Notes: generated by a model not told the origin, from the sequence alone. Positions 47,804-61,201 are shown, counted from the stretch's first letter. The stretch: 64,000 nucleotides of DNA from Fulvia fulva (GCF_020509005.1 NC_063014.1:3844001-3908000), one strand, 5' to 3'. Program-made: numbers and translations.

Positions 47804-50800
47804 TGCCTAGGAGTTGCCTAATGTAGCTAGGCACCTCCGCGGCGTTTGGAGCTGAAGAAACAGGGTGAAGAGAGCTTCAAGCTGTCCAGATTGAATGGGG
47901 TAGAACTCCCTCAGTCCTAGGGGCAGTGGCCTGCTTTTTATATCGTTGGAATGGCCTTGATAAGAGCTTTCGAATCCTTAACCGTATATACGGAAAGAAG
48001 TACTTTACGAAACTAGATATTATAGTAGCTTTTAATAAGTTACGTATCGCGGAAGGGCACGAGTAGCTACTAGCTTTCGTAATACGCTACGGTATATACG
48101 AATGCCTCGTATTACCGTTCGGCCTCTATAACGGACCCGTAACCTTTTAGTTATATATTAATAAGGTTCTATAGGAACATCTAGATAACTTTGTATTAGT
48201 AGATCTAGATAACGTCCTTATCTTTAGCGACACTCTAGAGGAACACGTCGAATACGTACGGAAGGTATTAATTAAGCTACAAGATACTAGGCTTACTATT
48301 AATATCGATAAGTCCGAGTTCTACTAGGAACGTATAAAATATCTAGGCCTTATTATTATACCCTAGGGTATCGAGATAGACCCGGAGAAATTGGAATGAA
48401 TATAGACCTAGGAAGCACTAACTAATCTTAAGGATGTTTAAGCCTTCCTAGGATTCGCGAACTTCTACCGTAGGTTTATCGAGGCCTTCTCTCGTATTAC
48501 ATCCCTATTAATCAACCTGACGAAGTTAGCTAGGCCTAGTAATTATAAGAACCGTAGAATTAACTAGACTAATGATTACTAGAGGGTATTCGAGGCGTTA
48601 AAAGTAGCGTTTAGTAAGGCGGGTATACTAGTATACTATATACCGGGTAGATAGACCGTCGTCGAGACTAACTCCTTAGACTTTATTAATGTAGGTGTGC
48701 TCTTATAATACGACGAGTAGGGAGTGTTACATCCTATAGCTTTCTATTCGAAGAAGCTAAGCCCCTATAAGTATAATTACGAGATCTATAATAAGGAACT
48801 CCTCGCGATTATTAAAGCATTCGAAGAGTAGCGCCCGGGGCTTACTTACAAAGTAGACGAGGACGGCGATCTAGTCAAAGTGTTTATAGACTATAAGAAC
48901 CTCGAATATTTCATGACTACGAAGTAGCTAAATCGCCGATAAGCGCGATAGGTAGAATTTTTATTACAATTTGACTTCTAGATTATATACCGCCTAGGTA
49001 TATAAGGAACGAAGCTAGATAGCCTAACGAGACGTAGCTAGGACCTTCCGTAGGGGGTAGACGATCCGAGAAATTAGTACTACTATTAGACATTGCTTCC
49101 GCTAGAGCGATTCCTTAAGATCGACTCTATACGAGCTACTATCGAAGATACGCCCGAAGAAGAAGAGACGACTCCCCTAAATCCTAAAGCAATCGAGTTT
49201 ATTCTAGAACTAGAACAGGTACTATAAACACAGCTAGCACTAGCTTAGGAAGTATAGACTACGAATAAAGCCGAAGTCGAAGCTAAACTCGAGTACCGTA
49301 TAACGACTACTTACGCCCTAGACTAAGAACTTAAGGCGGTAATAAAGATACTACGGAAAGATAGTACTATCCCTATACTCTTATAGAAGGCGAAGATACA
49401 CCCTACGCACTATAAGGTAGATAGTAATATGTTATATATACGAAACTAGTACGATAGTTAGAGCCTATAGGTATCCGATAACTAGGCCCTACGGACTCGG
49501 CTTATTAGAATGAATTATAACGCTCTAGTAGTAGGATATCTAGGACGAGCTCGAACCTAAAAACTCGTAGTACGAGAATTCTATTGGCCTGGCTTAGTAA
49601 GATTAGTACGTAGATATACCGCGAATTACCGTATATACCGTACGACGAAATCTCTATACTCCTAGCTACCTAGATTATTATACCTACTTTTAGTACCGGA
49701 CCGACCTTAGAGGTACATCGCGGTAGACTTCGTAGTCGGACTTCCTAATAGCACCCTCGATAGTATGACCTATAACAACATTATGACCGTAATAGATAGG
49801 CTAACGAAGGAAGTCGAGCTAATTCCGATCGGAGCGATAACTATATAGAATACGGTAAGACTTTTACTTAAGTATATATTCTCCCGACGCGGATTTCCTA
49901 ACACTATTACTTTAGACCGCGGCAAGTAATAGGTTACTACCTTCTAGAAGAAACTTTATAAGATGTTTCGTACAAGTCGTAAGCTAAGTTCTTTATACTA
50001 CCTAGAAACTAATAGACAGTCGGAACGTACTAACTAAGTAATAGAACAGTATCTCCGTATATTTACTAACGAGGCATAAGATGACTAGGTAGAATAGCTT
50101 TGTCTAGCTCAGTTCGCGATTAATAACCACCTTTCTAAATCTACTAGTATGTCGCTATTCTACGCTACTTTAGGCTATAACCCTAAGTTTATAGAGCGCG
50201 TAGACCTAAGCGCTAGAAAAGAGGGAGGACTAACTACTCTCTAGCGACTAGATACGCGATCGGCTAAAGCCTTTATACGCCGGATTTACGACCTTTATAA
50301 GCACCTTTAAGAAAATATACAGATGTTATAAGCTCTCTAAGCTAAAGTAGTAAACCGCTACCGAAGCATCCCGCTAGACTATAAAGTAAGCGACTAGGTA
50401 TACCTAAGTACTAAGAACATCCGTACGACTCGACTATCTAAGAAGCTCGATAGAAGATACGCTAGCCCGTACTAGATTATAGAAGTTATACTAGCTAAGC
50501 TCTTATATAAACTAAGATTGTCGGACGCTATAGTAGGACTCGACAACTACTTTTATACTTCGTTACTTTAGCGAGCCGATCATCCCGACTTCCTACTACT
50601 TAAAGGCTAGTATCTAGTACTACTACCGCTAATAACTATCGAGCCCGATACTATAGAAGCCGATATAGTCGCTAATATAGTCGTAACACCTATATATATA
50701 TATAAGGTAGAGAAGATCTTAGATATATATACCCGTAAGCGAGTAGGTAACGTAAAGAAGGGGTAGAAGCGTAAAGTGGACACTTAGTTTAAGGTGAAAT

Positions 50801-51476
50801 AGCTTAGATATTAGAATGAGGAGGATAGTAAGACCTAGTAACCGGCTAAGAATATGTTTAAATACGCGGCCGCCGCTATTATAGACTTTTACTATAACTA
50901 GCCGGAGTTGTCTACGCCTATAGGCTTCGTAGCTCTATCTAATTAGGTCCTCCTAAGCAATAAGGTCCTCGGGCTTAATACGATTAGGGTTAATAGTAAT
51001 ACGGTTACGAATAAGTTGTCTCGAGCTATACCTCTAATAGAATCTACTTAGTATATATTTACTATGTACCGCTATACTAGCTAGGTTACGGGAAAGCCTA
51101 CTATCTTAACTAAGGACTCCGGTATTACCTACTACTCTTAGCTCTACGATAGTACCGGCAGTTATACCGATACTCGAGTAAAACCTATAGAGCCTATAAT
51201 AATACCTAACCTTAGCTATAAGGATTATACGCGAGTACTAGCCGAAGATAGACTTAGGTCTAGGGTAAACTAGCTAACTAGGCAGTATATTTCTCGAAGG
51301 GAGCCGGTCGCGGATAGACTAGTTATAGATAGACAGGATATAGATATGTTACTAGACGATAATAAGATATTAGAGGATAATTAGACTTTCGTACGGTTAT
51401 ATAGTAGTACGGGTAAGTAGCCGTATAAGATAGATAACGCTTAGAGGACTAAGACGTATTTTGAGAGGGGGGGTAC

Positions 51477-51660
51477 TATTACGGGTAGCCCGCGACCCCT
51501 TACTATAGCTACGTCGGCCCGGGTAAACCGCGGACTTTCCGTATCGGGTTAGCGCGGCTTAGCTTTACTTTATAACTTCGCCGCGCCTCGCGCTCCTCTT
51601 TCGTAGCTTTGTAGAACAATAACTCTCTTATTCGGACCCTATAGTACGCGCGCCCTTATA
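51477..51660 (+). repeat. Gypsy-2 3' LTR
   Basis: This is the same 184 bp as the 5' LTR with a few RIP-type differences (it starts TATTACGGGT). It is preceded by the purine tract GAGAGGGGGGG near 51463-51473. Confidence 0.85.
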
Positions 51661-52500
51661 AGCTATTTCCTATCGAGCGAGGTCGCCTTCTAGATTAGAG
51701 AGTTAAGAGTGACCGGGTTATCCTCTTAGAGAGTACGTAGGTAACCTTAGTTAGTTAGGTCAAACTCTTTAGGTATATCGTAGACTAGGATCGTAAATTA
51801 CTTCGTTAAGACCTTCGCTATTACCGTAACCTTAGATACCTACTATAGCTATACCTCTAGGTACTCCCTAGTAGTAGTAGAGCTTATATATATCTTTAGA
51901 GTACCGTTAGACTATTAGTTTACTATAACTACCCCTAGTTAGTTAACTCGCTAGGCGAGCTCTCTATTTAATAGCTTCGTAACTTCGGCCTAGTCTTCCT
52001 TAACTATAATACGGATCGTAACTATATTATACGTTAGGCGAGGGCCTAGTATCGATACCGCGACCGATACCTAGCTATAGGGGTATTAATTCCGGGTGGC
52101 CTTGTTAATCGCCTAAGACGACGTCCTTTTTTCTTATTACTCTCGGTAATACGATAGTACTAGCGCCGTACGTAGCTAAGTAATCATTACCTAGAGAGAC
52201 CGGTTTAGGAGCTAATCGTTAGTTTCTATACTTTTTACGTCCTCTATAAGTTGCTACTAGTTGTCTTAGGGGAGCTTCGCCTATAGAGCCGTAGGCGCCG
52301 GTAGTACCGTAGCCTAGGCTACTATTACCTAGGAGTTGCATAATATAGCTAGGTACCTCCGCGGCGTTTAGAGCTAAAGAAATAGGGTAAAGAGAACTTT
52401 AAGCTATCTAAATTGAATAAGGTAGAACTCCCTTAATTCTAGGGGTAGTAGCCTACTTTATAGATCGTTAGAATAGTCTTAATAAGGGCTTTCGAATATA
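51661..52500 (-). mobile_element. LINE-A 5' fragment, RIP-saturated
   Basis: It is colinear with about 47135-47976 of the young copy: the first half of ORF1 (start codon near 52330) and the 5' UTR up to the shared head (CTTTCGA.. near 52495). It is cut at its 3' side by the Gypsy-2 3' LTR at 51660. Confidence 0.8.
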
Positions 52501-52589
52501 TTATATTTCGGGTAGCTTAGGTAATAACAGTAAAACCTCTCCTTTTAAAAATATAAATTAGAGGATAGTAATACGGACTAACCTAAGAT
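52501..52589. other. Short AT-rich RIPed spacer
   Basis: Nothing was recognised. A (TTA/TAA)n run follows at about 52589-52604, probably the 3' tail of LINE-D on the minus strand. Confidence 0.35.
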
Positions 52590-55500
52590 ATATAATAATA
52601 ATAATAAATTCAAAATGCCTATCTAGCTCCTAAATAGTCTACGAGGCTAGCGTCTATTAAGGAAGGGAGAGGGGAATATCGTCGTACGGAGTAAAACCCT
52701 CTTTAGCGTTTAGTAAGTTCTCTCTATTACTTATCGGTCGATGCGTTATACTAGAAGCGGTAAGCTCTTAAGCGGTTAGCCGCCCCGGAGTACTAATCTA
52801 CCTAGTACTAAGAGAAAGTATTAGTAGCTAATCGACTCGCCTACTATTAGCCGGTCGCCCGTTAGACGGAGCTCTAGTCGCTAAACCGCTAACTCGTTAG
52901 TCGCTCTAGGTTAGCCCTCCCTTTATAACTACTATCGCGGTCGGGGTCGCCGCGGGCTATAGTTTACTCTCTCGCGGGGTCGTTAGTACTATTATTAGCG
53001 CCCTACCAAATTAGTAGGCCGGACGCCCTCGTAGGCTTCCTAGAGTTCTTCCTCCTAGGCTACCTCTCCCGCCCTTACTACTATCTTATTTGCTATTTAG
53101 AACTATAAGAGTAGGCTAGTCTATATTACTATCCTCGCCGCCGCTCGTATCCCGTTCGCTATATTTATTATATACTAGAAGTTTATTACCCCGGTCTCGA
53201 GGCGTATTACCTACTAGGCTTCTACGAGGCGCGGGTAGAACAGTACGATATATTTTAGCGTTTAGACGCGTCCGTACTTATATAGATTACTATCGATACC
53301 TAGTACCTTACGGCGGTATAGGTAGTCCTTAAAGCCGATATATTCTAAGCGGAGTAGTATCGCGACTATAGCCTATAGGCGGGTAAGGGCTCGAAAGAGT
53401 ATTACTCGATTTTAGCTAATAGGTCCTATCTTCGCTACTACCTCGTCCTCCCTTCGATATATTCGTCGCCGTAGTAGCTACCCGCTTAGGTACCTTTCGC
53501 CTTCTTCCTAGCGCTCGTTCTAGATCCCCTATATATATCCGCGGACCGCGTCTACCGTAGCTTTCCGATTCTTACGTCTCTATCCCGCTCCTATTATGAG
53601 TATACTACTAGCTAAGGCCTATATCTAGAACTTTATTATAGGGGTCTATTACGCTTCGGGCCGCCGCTATAGCTATAGCTATAGTCGTGTCCTCTCTCTA
53701 CTCGCTACTAGTCGAAGGCGTGTCGTAATTGCCTAGTATACCGCGCGGATATTGCTCTCTACCTTACTATTCGCCGTCTATAGTGTATAGCCTATAGCGA
53801 GCTATCGGAGGTAGAGATCTAGTAGCGCGATCTACGTATCCGCCTCTAGGACCTACGTCGGCATAGTACGGTATACCCCTATTACTTTACGGAGGTATTC
53901 GGTCTATACGTTTTAGATCTATTTTAGCTAGCTAGTCGCGTAGGATAGATACTAGACTAGCGCCCTAAAGGTAATTACTAGCCGGACGATAGAGCTATAT
54001 AGCTAGCGTACCTTTAAAAAGGCTAAACTCTACGTAGAGGCCGCGAGACGTATAACTAAGGCCTTATTCTAGTCCCTACGCTACTAGAGTTACTTTAGGT
54101 AGGCGTACTACCGGAGCTACGTATCTACCTAGAATCCTAGGACCCGGATAGATAGCTACGGAGTGATCTAGCTTCTACCGGTTCCGGCCTCGATAGTAGC
54201 CTAGAGGTTATACTTCTTTAGGGTCCTCGTAAGGTAGATTATCTAGTACTTTTTAGGTACGAAGACCGCTCCGTACCGCTCCGCCTAGTTATTATATATC
54301 TCGAGCGCTACTTCGACTTAGCTATAGTTAGCTTCGGTTAAGTCGCTATACGTTAGGACATCTATATCGTCAATAGAGCCTATATAGGAGTAAGTACTAC
54401 CGGCGCTACCCCTAAGTAGCGGTAGGAGTATAGAGGTAAAGAAGAGGAAGAGGATTAAGGAGAGCGAAGAGCCCTACGGGATTCCCGTTTCCGTAGGCCG
54501 TATATAGGGTTTACGCTACTCCCTAAGGATAAGCTTCGTAGATTAGTTAGTAAGGAAGGACTAGACGAACGCGACGAGCTAACTAGGTATACCTTTCGCC
54601 CGGAGGTTATAAAGTAGTCTAGTATAGGAGACCTTATCGAGCGCCTCTAAGATATCGAGTAATAGTAGGGTAGCGACCTATAATCGGCGTATTACCTATA
54701 TTATATAGACCTACTCCGTAACGAGTTCTAGGGCCGTTATAGTAGACCGCCCTAGCCGGGCTCCTATCTACTCGGCCGGGAGGAGCTAGTACTCCTCGGC
54801 TAGCTTAGAGATACGGTCGGCCGCGATATACTCTAGCGCCTTCCCGACCGTACTTAGTAGAGCTATTAGGCGGTAGGCCTTCCCGACGTCGTATCTAGCC
54901 TTACCCTCCTTACGGAGGACGACTATATTCGAGTACCGGAAAGGGGTCGGTACGTAGGACTACCGGAGGTATATCGTAAATAGCCCCGCGAGGTCCGGGG
55001 CGAGCGTCTAGCGGTAGTATTTAAGGAATCGGTCCGGGATCTTATCCGGTCTAGGGGCCTTATCTAGTAGTACTACTTTTAGTACTATTAGTACCTCCGC
55101 CTCTATTACCTCTTAGCTAGTCTCGAGCTCTACTAAGTATATAAAGCCCTCGATATCGTCGAGCCGAGCCGTTACCGGAGGAGGGAAGAACGCTTCTACT
55201 AATACGTCGGCTCTACCTTACTAGGTTTCCTAGAGGATCTCTTATCTATTATAGATAGGCGGGAATTATAGTAGTAGTAGCGGCGTCCCCGGCTTTCTTA
55301 TACGCGCCTACTTAGCGAGCTTCTAGACCTTACTCTAGTCTCCTATAGCTTCTCTAACGGCGTCGCGCTACGCAATATTACTCTAGCGCCGGATAATCCT
55401 ACCCTTCTTATTATCTAATCGGCGGTATTAGGCGTATATAGCGTCCTATTTCGTCTCTTTCTACTAGCGCCTCGCTGCTACCGTAGAGCGGACTACGTCT

Positions 55501-57960
55501 ACCTATTCCTATAAGTAGGCTAGCGACGCGTACTTAGAGGGTCGGGCTTAGGGAATCCTATCCCGAACTACTCCCGCGATATACTACTATAGGTTCTCTA
55601 CTACCGCGTCGAGTTCCGGCTCTAGGAGATAGGGGAACCGGCGGTAGGAGGGCCGTTATTCGTTCCGTTAGGGCCTTATTAACCTCCTTCTAGTCTATAC
55701 GCTTCTACTAGGGCCGCGGTTCGAGGGCTAGTAGCGCTTATAGGTATACTATATCGAACGTCGTACGGATAGCTAGGTAGTCTAGGTAGCCGGTATCGAG
55801 TTCTAGGTCCGTATCGTAGAAGACTATCCGCTAGGCTAGCTATTAGGTCGCGAAGGTTAGGTTAAGCGTCTAGGTCGTAGTTTACTATTAGTAAGTAACT
55901 ATACCTACTAGGAGTACTAGGTTAAGGCCGGATACTTCTATTAGGCCGATAAGTATATTAGTAGCGTTATAGGCCGAGAGTACGCTATCCCCTCCCTATC
56001 TCGGGTAGTAGAGGTTAAGGTTATCGACTAGGATATATATATCGGCGTCCTCTTAGAGGGCTCCTTAGAGCTAGTAGAGAGTAGCCGACTAGCTATCGTC
56101 TTCTATTAAGCCCGGTATAGAGTACTAGTTATAGGCGTTATATATAGCTACTATTTTACCGTCGGTAAGGCGTAGCCGTAGCGAAGCTACGTCGCTAGAG
56201 TAGGTATAGGTCGTCTACGTTATTATCGCGATTTCTTTACTTACGTAGAAGTAGACCCGCGCTACCGGCTAGTTACCTTTAGGCACTACGAGGTAGTATC
56301 TTAGGTCTCTAAGTATTGTCTTCCCGTTCACCTACTATTCCTAGATAGTAACTACGTAGTATCGGCTAGGGTATAGGAGGCTAAGTAGCGGCTTCTAGGC
56401 CTTATCCTTACTCTTATTAGCGTTATACTATACGATAGTTAGCTAGGTAAGCGTATTATTTATAGTTAGACTATTATATTAGCTATAGTCCTCCGTTCTA
56501 CCTCCGCGGTTAGGTATCGCCGTCCCCGCCCTCGCTATTCTATCGCGGGGCCGCTACCGCTACCGGGGCTACTAGCCTCCGTAACGGCGGAATATCGTCG
56601 TATCGAGGCGTGTCTATCTAGGGGCCTAAGCCCGGGGTCGGTAAGCGCTAGTCGACCTACTCCGTATACTAGGCGTCTATTACCGTTCGGTCGCCTCTTC
56701 TTACCCCCTCCTATAACTAGCTAGAAACCGTTAGTATCGACTCTCGGTCGGTATAATACGGTCGCTATTTCTCCTATCTATTATACGTCTAGACGCGCTC
56801 CTACCGCCTACTCCGCCGCCTACCTCTTTACTCTATACCTACCTATCTACGCCTTATAGCCTCTACCGTAGTTAGCGTACTTACTTATCTCGGGTCGGAG
56901 GTAGTCGCGGGTATTATACGCTATTACGTAGTAGCTATACTAGGTCTCCCGTCGGTAGTATTTTATAGTATACCCGAATCCCTAGTACCGGAAGTACTAG
57001 GTTACTATATAGTTATAGTTATACTTCTCTACGTAGTAGTACAAGTAGGCGAGGACTAGTCCCTTCTCTACGGCTTAGGCTCTCTAGCCGTTATACTTAA
57101 ACGCGATTACGAGCGATAAATATTCCCGCTCTATTCGTTCCGGTTTCTTTATCTAGTACGCCCGGGTAAAAACGAGGCCTAGGATAGTAGCCTAGTTATC
57201 CTTCGTAATGACCGCTCCTATCGCTACCGGGCTAGTATCCGCTAGAAAGGTATCGACTCGGATACTATATATAAGGGCCTAGTATAATAGCGCGACCGGT
57301 ATTACGCTCTTTGTATTTAGTACCTCGACCGCCTAGGCTACGTTCTATAGAAGCGTCGGTCTCCCTACTATAGTTACGAGCGTATAGCGTACGTCTCTAC
57401 TATTTAGCTTCTAGGCTATAATAATGTCTTATTTACTAGCCTATCGCGCCTACTCTACGAGGCGTTAGTACGATAGTACCGCTACCCGCTCTCTTTCTTT
57501 AGGGTTGTCTATATATATCGTAACCTTACGCTAAACTAGCCTAACGCGGTACGTTAGTTACTCTACGGCTACTATAGTTACTTAATTATATATCGCCGGC
57601 CTAGCTCTTCTAAGCGCTTAGATCTCTCGTAGGAGGTCGGCGTTCGTTACGTCTTTTACTAGCGCTAGCGTCTTCGTAGCCCGTAGTAGCTCCTAGATTA
57701 CTTTAGCTAAGCTCTTAAGGAGGCTACGGATCGCGCGTTCGTAGGGTAGATTAGCGTTCGCGAGGGTAGCTATAGTTTCGTATACGGTAGCGGTATATTC
57801 TACCGTTTCTATACTATATTTCGTTTACTAGTTCTTTTAGTTAGCGGCTTATAGTTACTATAGTCGTTATAATAGTTAGTCGCTATCCTCCGCTTCTCCC
57901 GGGCGCGTCGTCGCTCCGCGCGTCGCTCTTAGTCCTCCGCTATTTGATAGTATTATCGGT
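52590..57960 (-). mobile_element. LINE-D: RIP-saturated LINE of a third family
   Basis: Minus-strand conceptual translation gives a non-LTR retrotransposon. ORF1-like sequence covers about 57900-56500, then the endonuclease region (about 56450-55550). RT has KALGPDRIPDRFLKYY (about 55065-55015), the AYRPIALLSTVGKALE equivalent (about 54880-54830), LLLLDILEALDKVSY (about 54670-54630), GIPQGSSLSLILFLFF (about 54485-54435) and a decayed active site, SIDDIDVLTYS (about 54385-54350). It differs strongly from LINE-A/B/C. CA/TG are virtually absent and every stop examined is RIP-compatible. The likely 3' tail is (TTA)n at about 52590-52604. Confidence 0.8.
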
Positions 57961-58081
57961 ATATATAATAGGGCCCTAATCTATCGAGTTAAGGGCGCTC
58001 TTTACTTTTACGACGCTATCGCCCCGTTGTTTATTATATATACCTTAGATATATAGTAAGTAACTTAAGTAGATACGAGTA
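57961..58081. other. RIPed spacer, nothing recognised
   Basis: This lies between the presumed LINE-D head and the tail of the next LINE-A copy. There is no coding pattern. Confidence 0.3.
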
Positions 58082-60081
58082 ATTTAGATAGATAGATTTG
58101 TTATTCCCCTATTATAGAACCCTATTCGGCCTATATAGGTATATATCTATTGTTATATATAAAGAGAAACCCGAATAGGTGAAAACCCTTCCCGCCCCCG
58201 ACTTCTCCTTATCTAGATTAGCTTTCCCTCTGAACGTACGTAGTCTATATCACTACCCCGTTAGCCCCCGCTCCTAGCCGGTCTCGTCGCGCTACGCCGT
58301 ATCCTCTCTTCCTATACTACTCCTACTAGGCGGTACTATTCTAGCTAGCCCTTCTCTAGTATCTAGTTCGTAATACGCCGTAGGTCCTTAACGTTATTAA
58401 GAAGTACCCTAATCGTCCAGTTCCTCGCCTTTACTATCTACTCCCCCCTTCCTAGCGACTACCTCGGATAGACGAGGAGTACGTACCGTATATTCTAGGA
58501 GTAATAGCCGTAGAAGTAGCTAGTATTTATATATTCTAGAACCTTCCTCTATAATAGGTACCTCTAGAGGCCGATATATTCGCTTCGTAGTTAGGTTACT
58601 ATACTACTCTATACCCTTATAAGGCGGTAGTAGATAAGCTTCGGGGGGTCCTTAACCGCGGATTTTATAGCTAACTATTCCTTAGGTTGTCCCGCTAACT
58701 AAGGGCGTCTACTATACCCTACAACCTAGTTGTTCTACCTCTCTTTCTATAGTTACTCTAGAAACGATTTCTTACCCTCCTATTATATTACTAGCTATTC
58801 GTCCCTTACCCGGTAGTTCGGCTCGTTTCCGGGTCGAATGCCCTTATACGCTAGTACTAATTCGCGGGCCCTTACAACTATACTAGCGATGACCTTCTAT
58901 ACTAGGTACTATGCCGACTTGCCTAAGTAGGAGGTCCGTAGTCCCTAGATATATAGGTCGATCGGCGGTATAGCGGTCTCGTACTTAAGCATCCTCGTTA
59001 GTATCGACTTATATACCCCGGTGACCTTCCTTAGGCATTAGTTTTAGATCTTCTATAACGGCGCGACGAGTCCATTTAATAGATAGGCCCTCTCGCCTAA
59101 GGACTATACTTAGCTACTATAGGTAAGGACTAGCCGTATAATAGCCGTAAATAGAAGTCGTAACTACCGAAAGTCCGCCCTCTATAAGGACGTAGTAAGC
59201 CTCTAGTATAATACTATATTCTCTTTAGCTTTCCGTAATATTACCTTTACGTACTTCCTCTACCGTAGCGCCGGGTCTACCTATAGTCCGAGGATCCTAA
59301 GCTAATTTGCCGGGTTAGTCGTATACCCCTATATCTAGATAGAAGCTTATATATTATAGAACCGTGGCCGGCGCGTAAAGTGTATTAGATTGTACTTTTC
59401 TAGGGTAAACCGAGCCCTATACCTCCTAGCCTAGTCCTCGTAGATCTTGTACTTCTTATCTAGTAGCCTATAGTTCTCCTTAGTCGAGGACAACTACGCT
59501 AGGATGTTTATGTCGTCTACGAAGCCGGTCGTAGCGGTGTTCTAGGATTCTAGGGCTAGGAGTAGCGTCGCTAGAAAGAAGAGGAATAGGATAGGTACTA
59601 GCGTTAAGCCTTACGGGATTCTAGTATAGACTACTTAAAATAGGCTTTTATACTAGCCAACTAGGATCGACGTGCTACGGTTTTAGAGGTAGGACCGTAC
59701 GAAGTTAATAAGCTACTTAGGGACTCCTTTCGACCTTAGGATATAGAGTAGCCGCGGGTATAATATGTAGTCGAAGGCTCCCGATATGTCTAGACTAAGT
59801 AAGGATGCTACCTTGTCCCTATTCCTATACTAGATAGCCTTTACCTAAGAGGTAATAAGTTCTATCGCGGATAGCGTCGATCGCTATAGGCGCGTACCTA
59901 TCTAGGTATCCGGGAGTAGGGAGTACTCCTCTACCGCCTTAGAGAGTCTCGTTATAACTAGCTTCTTAAGCGCTTTCCTAAGAGTATTAAGGAGCGTAGT
60001 TAGGTAGTACGACTTTACCTATATATAGTCTTCCTTTAGCGGCTTACGTAGGACCACTATCGTCGATTATTTGAATGCTAT
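58082..60081 (-). mobile_element. LINE-A 3' fragment (RT to tail), RIPed
   Basis: It is colinear with 43091-45045 of the young LINE-A, from the ATCT tail (58085-58097) through the ORF2 C-terminus to the FKQST region of RT, where it stops at 60081 against LINE-C. It retains the 55 bp missing from the young copy (complement near 59795-59850, with some CA/TG still present there). It is either 5'-truncated or cut by LINE-C. Confidence 0.83.
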
Positions 60082-60109
60082 AAGGAAATAACAAACAGGA
60101 ACTACGATT

Positions 60110-61201
60110 AATAGAGTAATCGAAGCGACAAGAAACACCTTCTAGAAAGACCTAAGGCAGGCCTAAGGCCTAAAGACATATACTATAGCAGCAACGAGCC
60201 CCCTACTAGCCCTCTAAAGCACGGTAGTCCGTATACACATCACAGACCAGCAGGAGAAGGAAGAGGTAGGCAAGATGACAGCAAGGGAGATAGTAGAAAA
60301 GCTTGAGATGAAGGAGGTAGTAGGAGTAAAGGTAGACAATAGAGGGGTAAGACTGTTTATAGCCTATATATAGGACAAGAAGACCCTAGAGATGAACAAG
60401 GAATAGACACTAAAGATTGGCAAGACAGCAAAGGTCTCCCATCAGCAATACATGGTCATTGTATATAGAGTCCCAAGATCCTTCAACATATAAGAAGACA
60501 TGCCAAGCCTCCAGAGACAGAACCAAGCAACAGTCCTAGGACTACAGATCACAAAAGTGGCATGGGCCAGGAAGAAGATTGAAGAGACTAAGAAGGCCTC
60601 ATCTCTCATCTTATAGGTAGGAACTGCAGCCTAGGTAAACAAGGTTCTAGACTAAGGACTATTCTAGGACTACGAGAGACTTGAAGCAGAGATACATCAG
60701 AGTAACCACAGAGTCCTCTAATGTTTTAAGTGCCAACAGTATGGCCGTATTGCCCCAAAGTGTAACAGACCTACACCAGTCTGCTCCCACTGTGCTGGTG
60801 ATCACGTAACCTAGGAGTGCCAGAAGAAGAAGGAAGACACGAGATGTGCAGCTTGCGGAAGGACACATCCAGCATGGTCAAACCAATGTCTAGCTAGACT
60901 TGCAGCCTAGTAGAAGGCGAGGGAAGCAGGAGTAACAACTCCTGCAAGATTCTTAGTGGGGGAAAAAGACTAGCCAGTAAGGACCTTTCACCTAAACAAG
61001 AGACCAAGGCCGCAAGATGAGCTAATACCTGCAATAGGGAGGCCGACACACCTGTTCAAAGCAGGACAAAGCAATGGACAGATGAAGATACACTAGATAA
61101 TAGGGAGCCAGCAGGAGGAGTCGGAACAAATAGAGCAACAAAGCCAGGAGAACCAGCCCTACAACCAATCACATGACCAGCCAGACACACCTATGTCCTA
61201 A
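60110..61201 (+). pseudogene. LINE-C ORF1 (zinc-knuckle protein), multiple TAG stops
   Basis: This frame is homologous to LINE-B ORF1. A conserved N-terminal block (EKLEMKEVVGVKVDNRGVRLF, KTAKVSHQQYMVIVYRVPRSF) is followed by three zinc-knuckle motifs between 60722 and 60900. The first has Arg in place of the usual His (CFKCQQYGRIAPKC); the others are CSHCAGDHVT.EC and CAACGRTHPAWSNQC. Stops are of Gln/Trp origin. The frame ends in TAA at 61199-61201, whose last base is the A of the ORF2 ATG. Confidence 0.82.

Larger units (their letters stand above)
43091..47976 (-). mobile_element. Young, mostly un-RIPed LINE-A copy (4886 bp)
   Basis: It is flanked by the 14-bp target duplication CTTAACCGTATATA (43077-43090, 47977-47990). 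The 3' end is an (ATCT)n tail at 43091-43113. It has two overlapping frames: ORF1 with three zinc knuckles and ORF2 with endonuclease-RT and a C-terminal cysteine motif. No RNase H domain was recognised. It resembles fungal Tad1/CgT1-like LINEs. Both ORFs are damaged: five clustered stops in ORF1, and a 55-bp deletion in ORF2. It inserted into Gypsy-2 RT after that element was RIPed, because both target copies carry the RIPed sequence. Confidence 0.93.
39440..51660 (+). mobile_element. Gypsy-2: RIP-decayed chromovirus split by a LINE-A insertion
   Basis: 184-bp LTRs (39440-39623, 51477-51660) enclose a plus-strand gag-pol. Without the 4886-bp LINE-A and one copy of its 14-bp target duplication, the element is about 7.3 kb. 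Gag with a charged coiled-coil-like part is at about 40000-41500. Protease is near 42060-42110. RT is split at 43090 and resumes at 47977 (GGLRVYxNYRxL before the split, PFGLYNGPVTFQ after it). RNase H is at about 48640-49020. Integrase has an HHCC remnant near 49500 and D/D/E blocks near 49715, 49910 and 50005. A diverged chromodomain lies at about 50690-50830. A G-rich polypurine tract precedes the 3' LTR. The frame is coherent except for TAG/TAA. No target duplication matches: the left flank ends AATCG, the right flank begins AGCTA. Confidence 0.9.
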
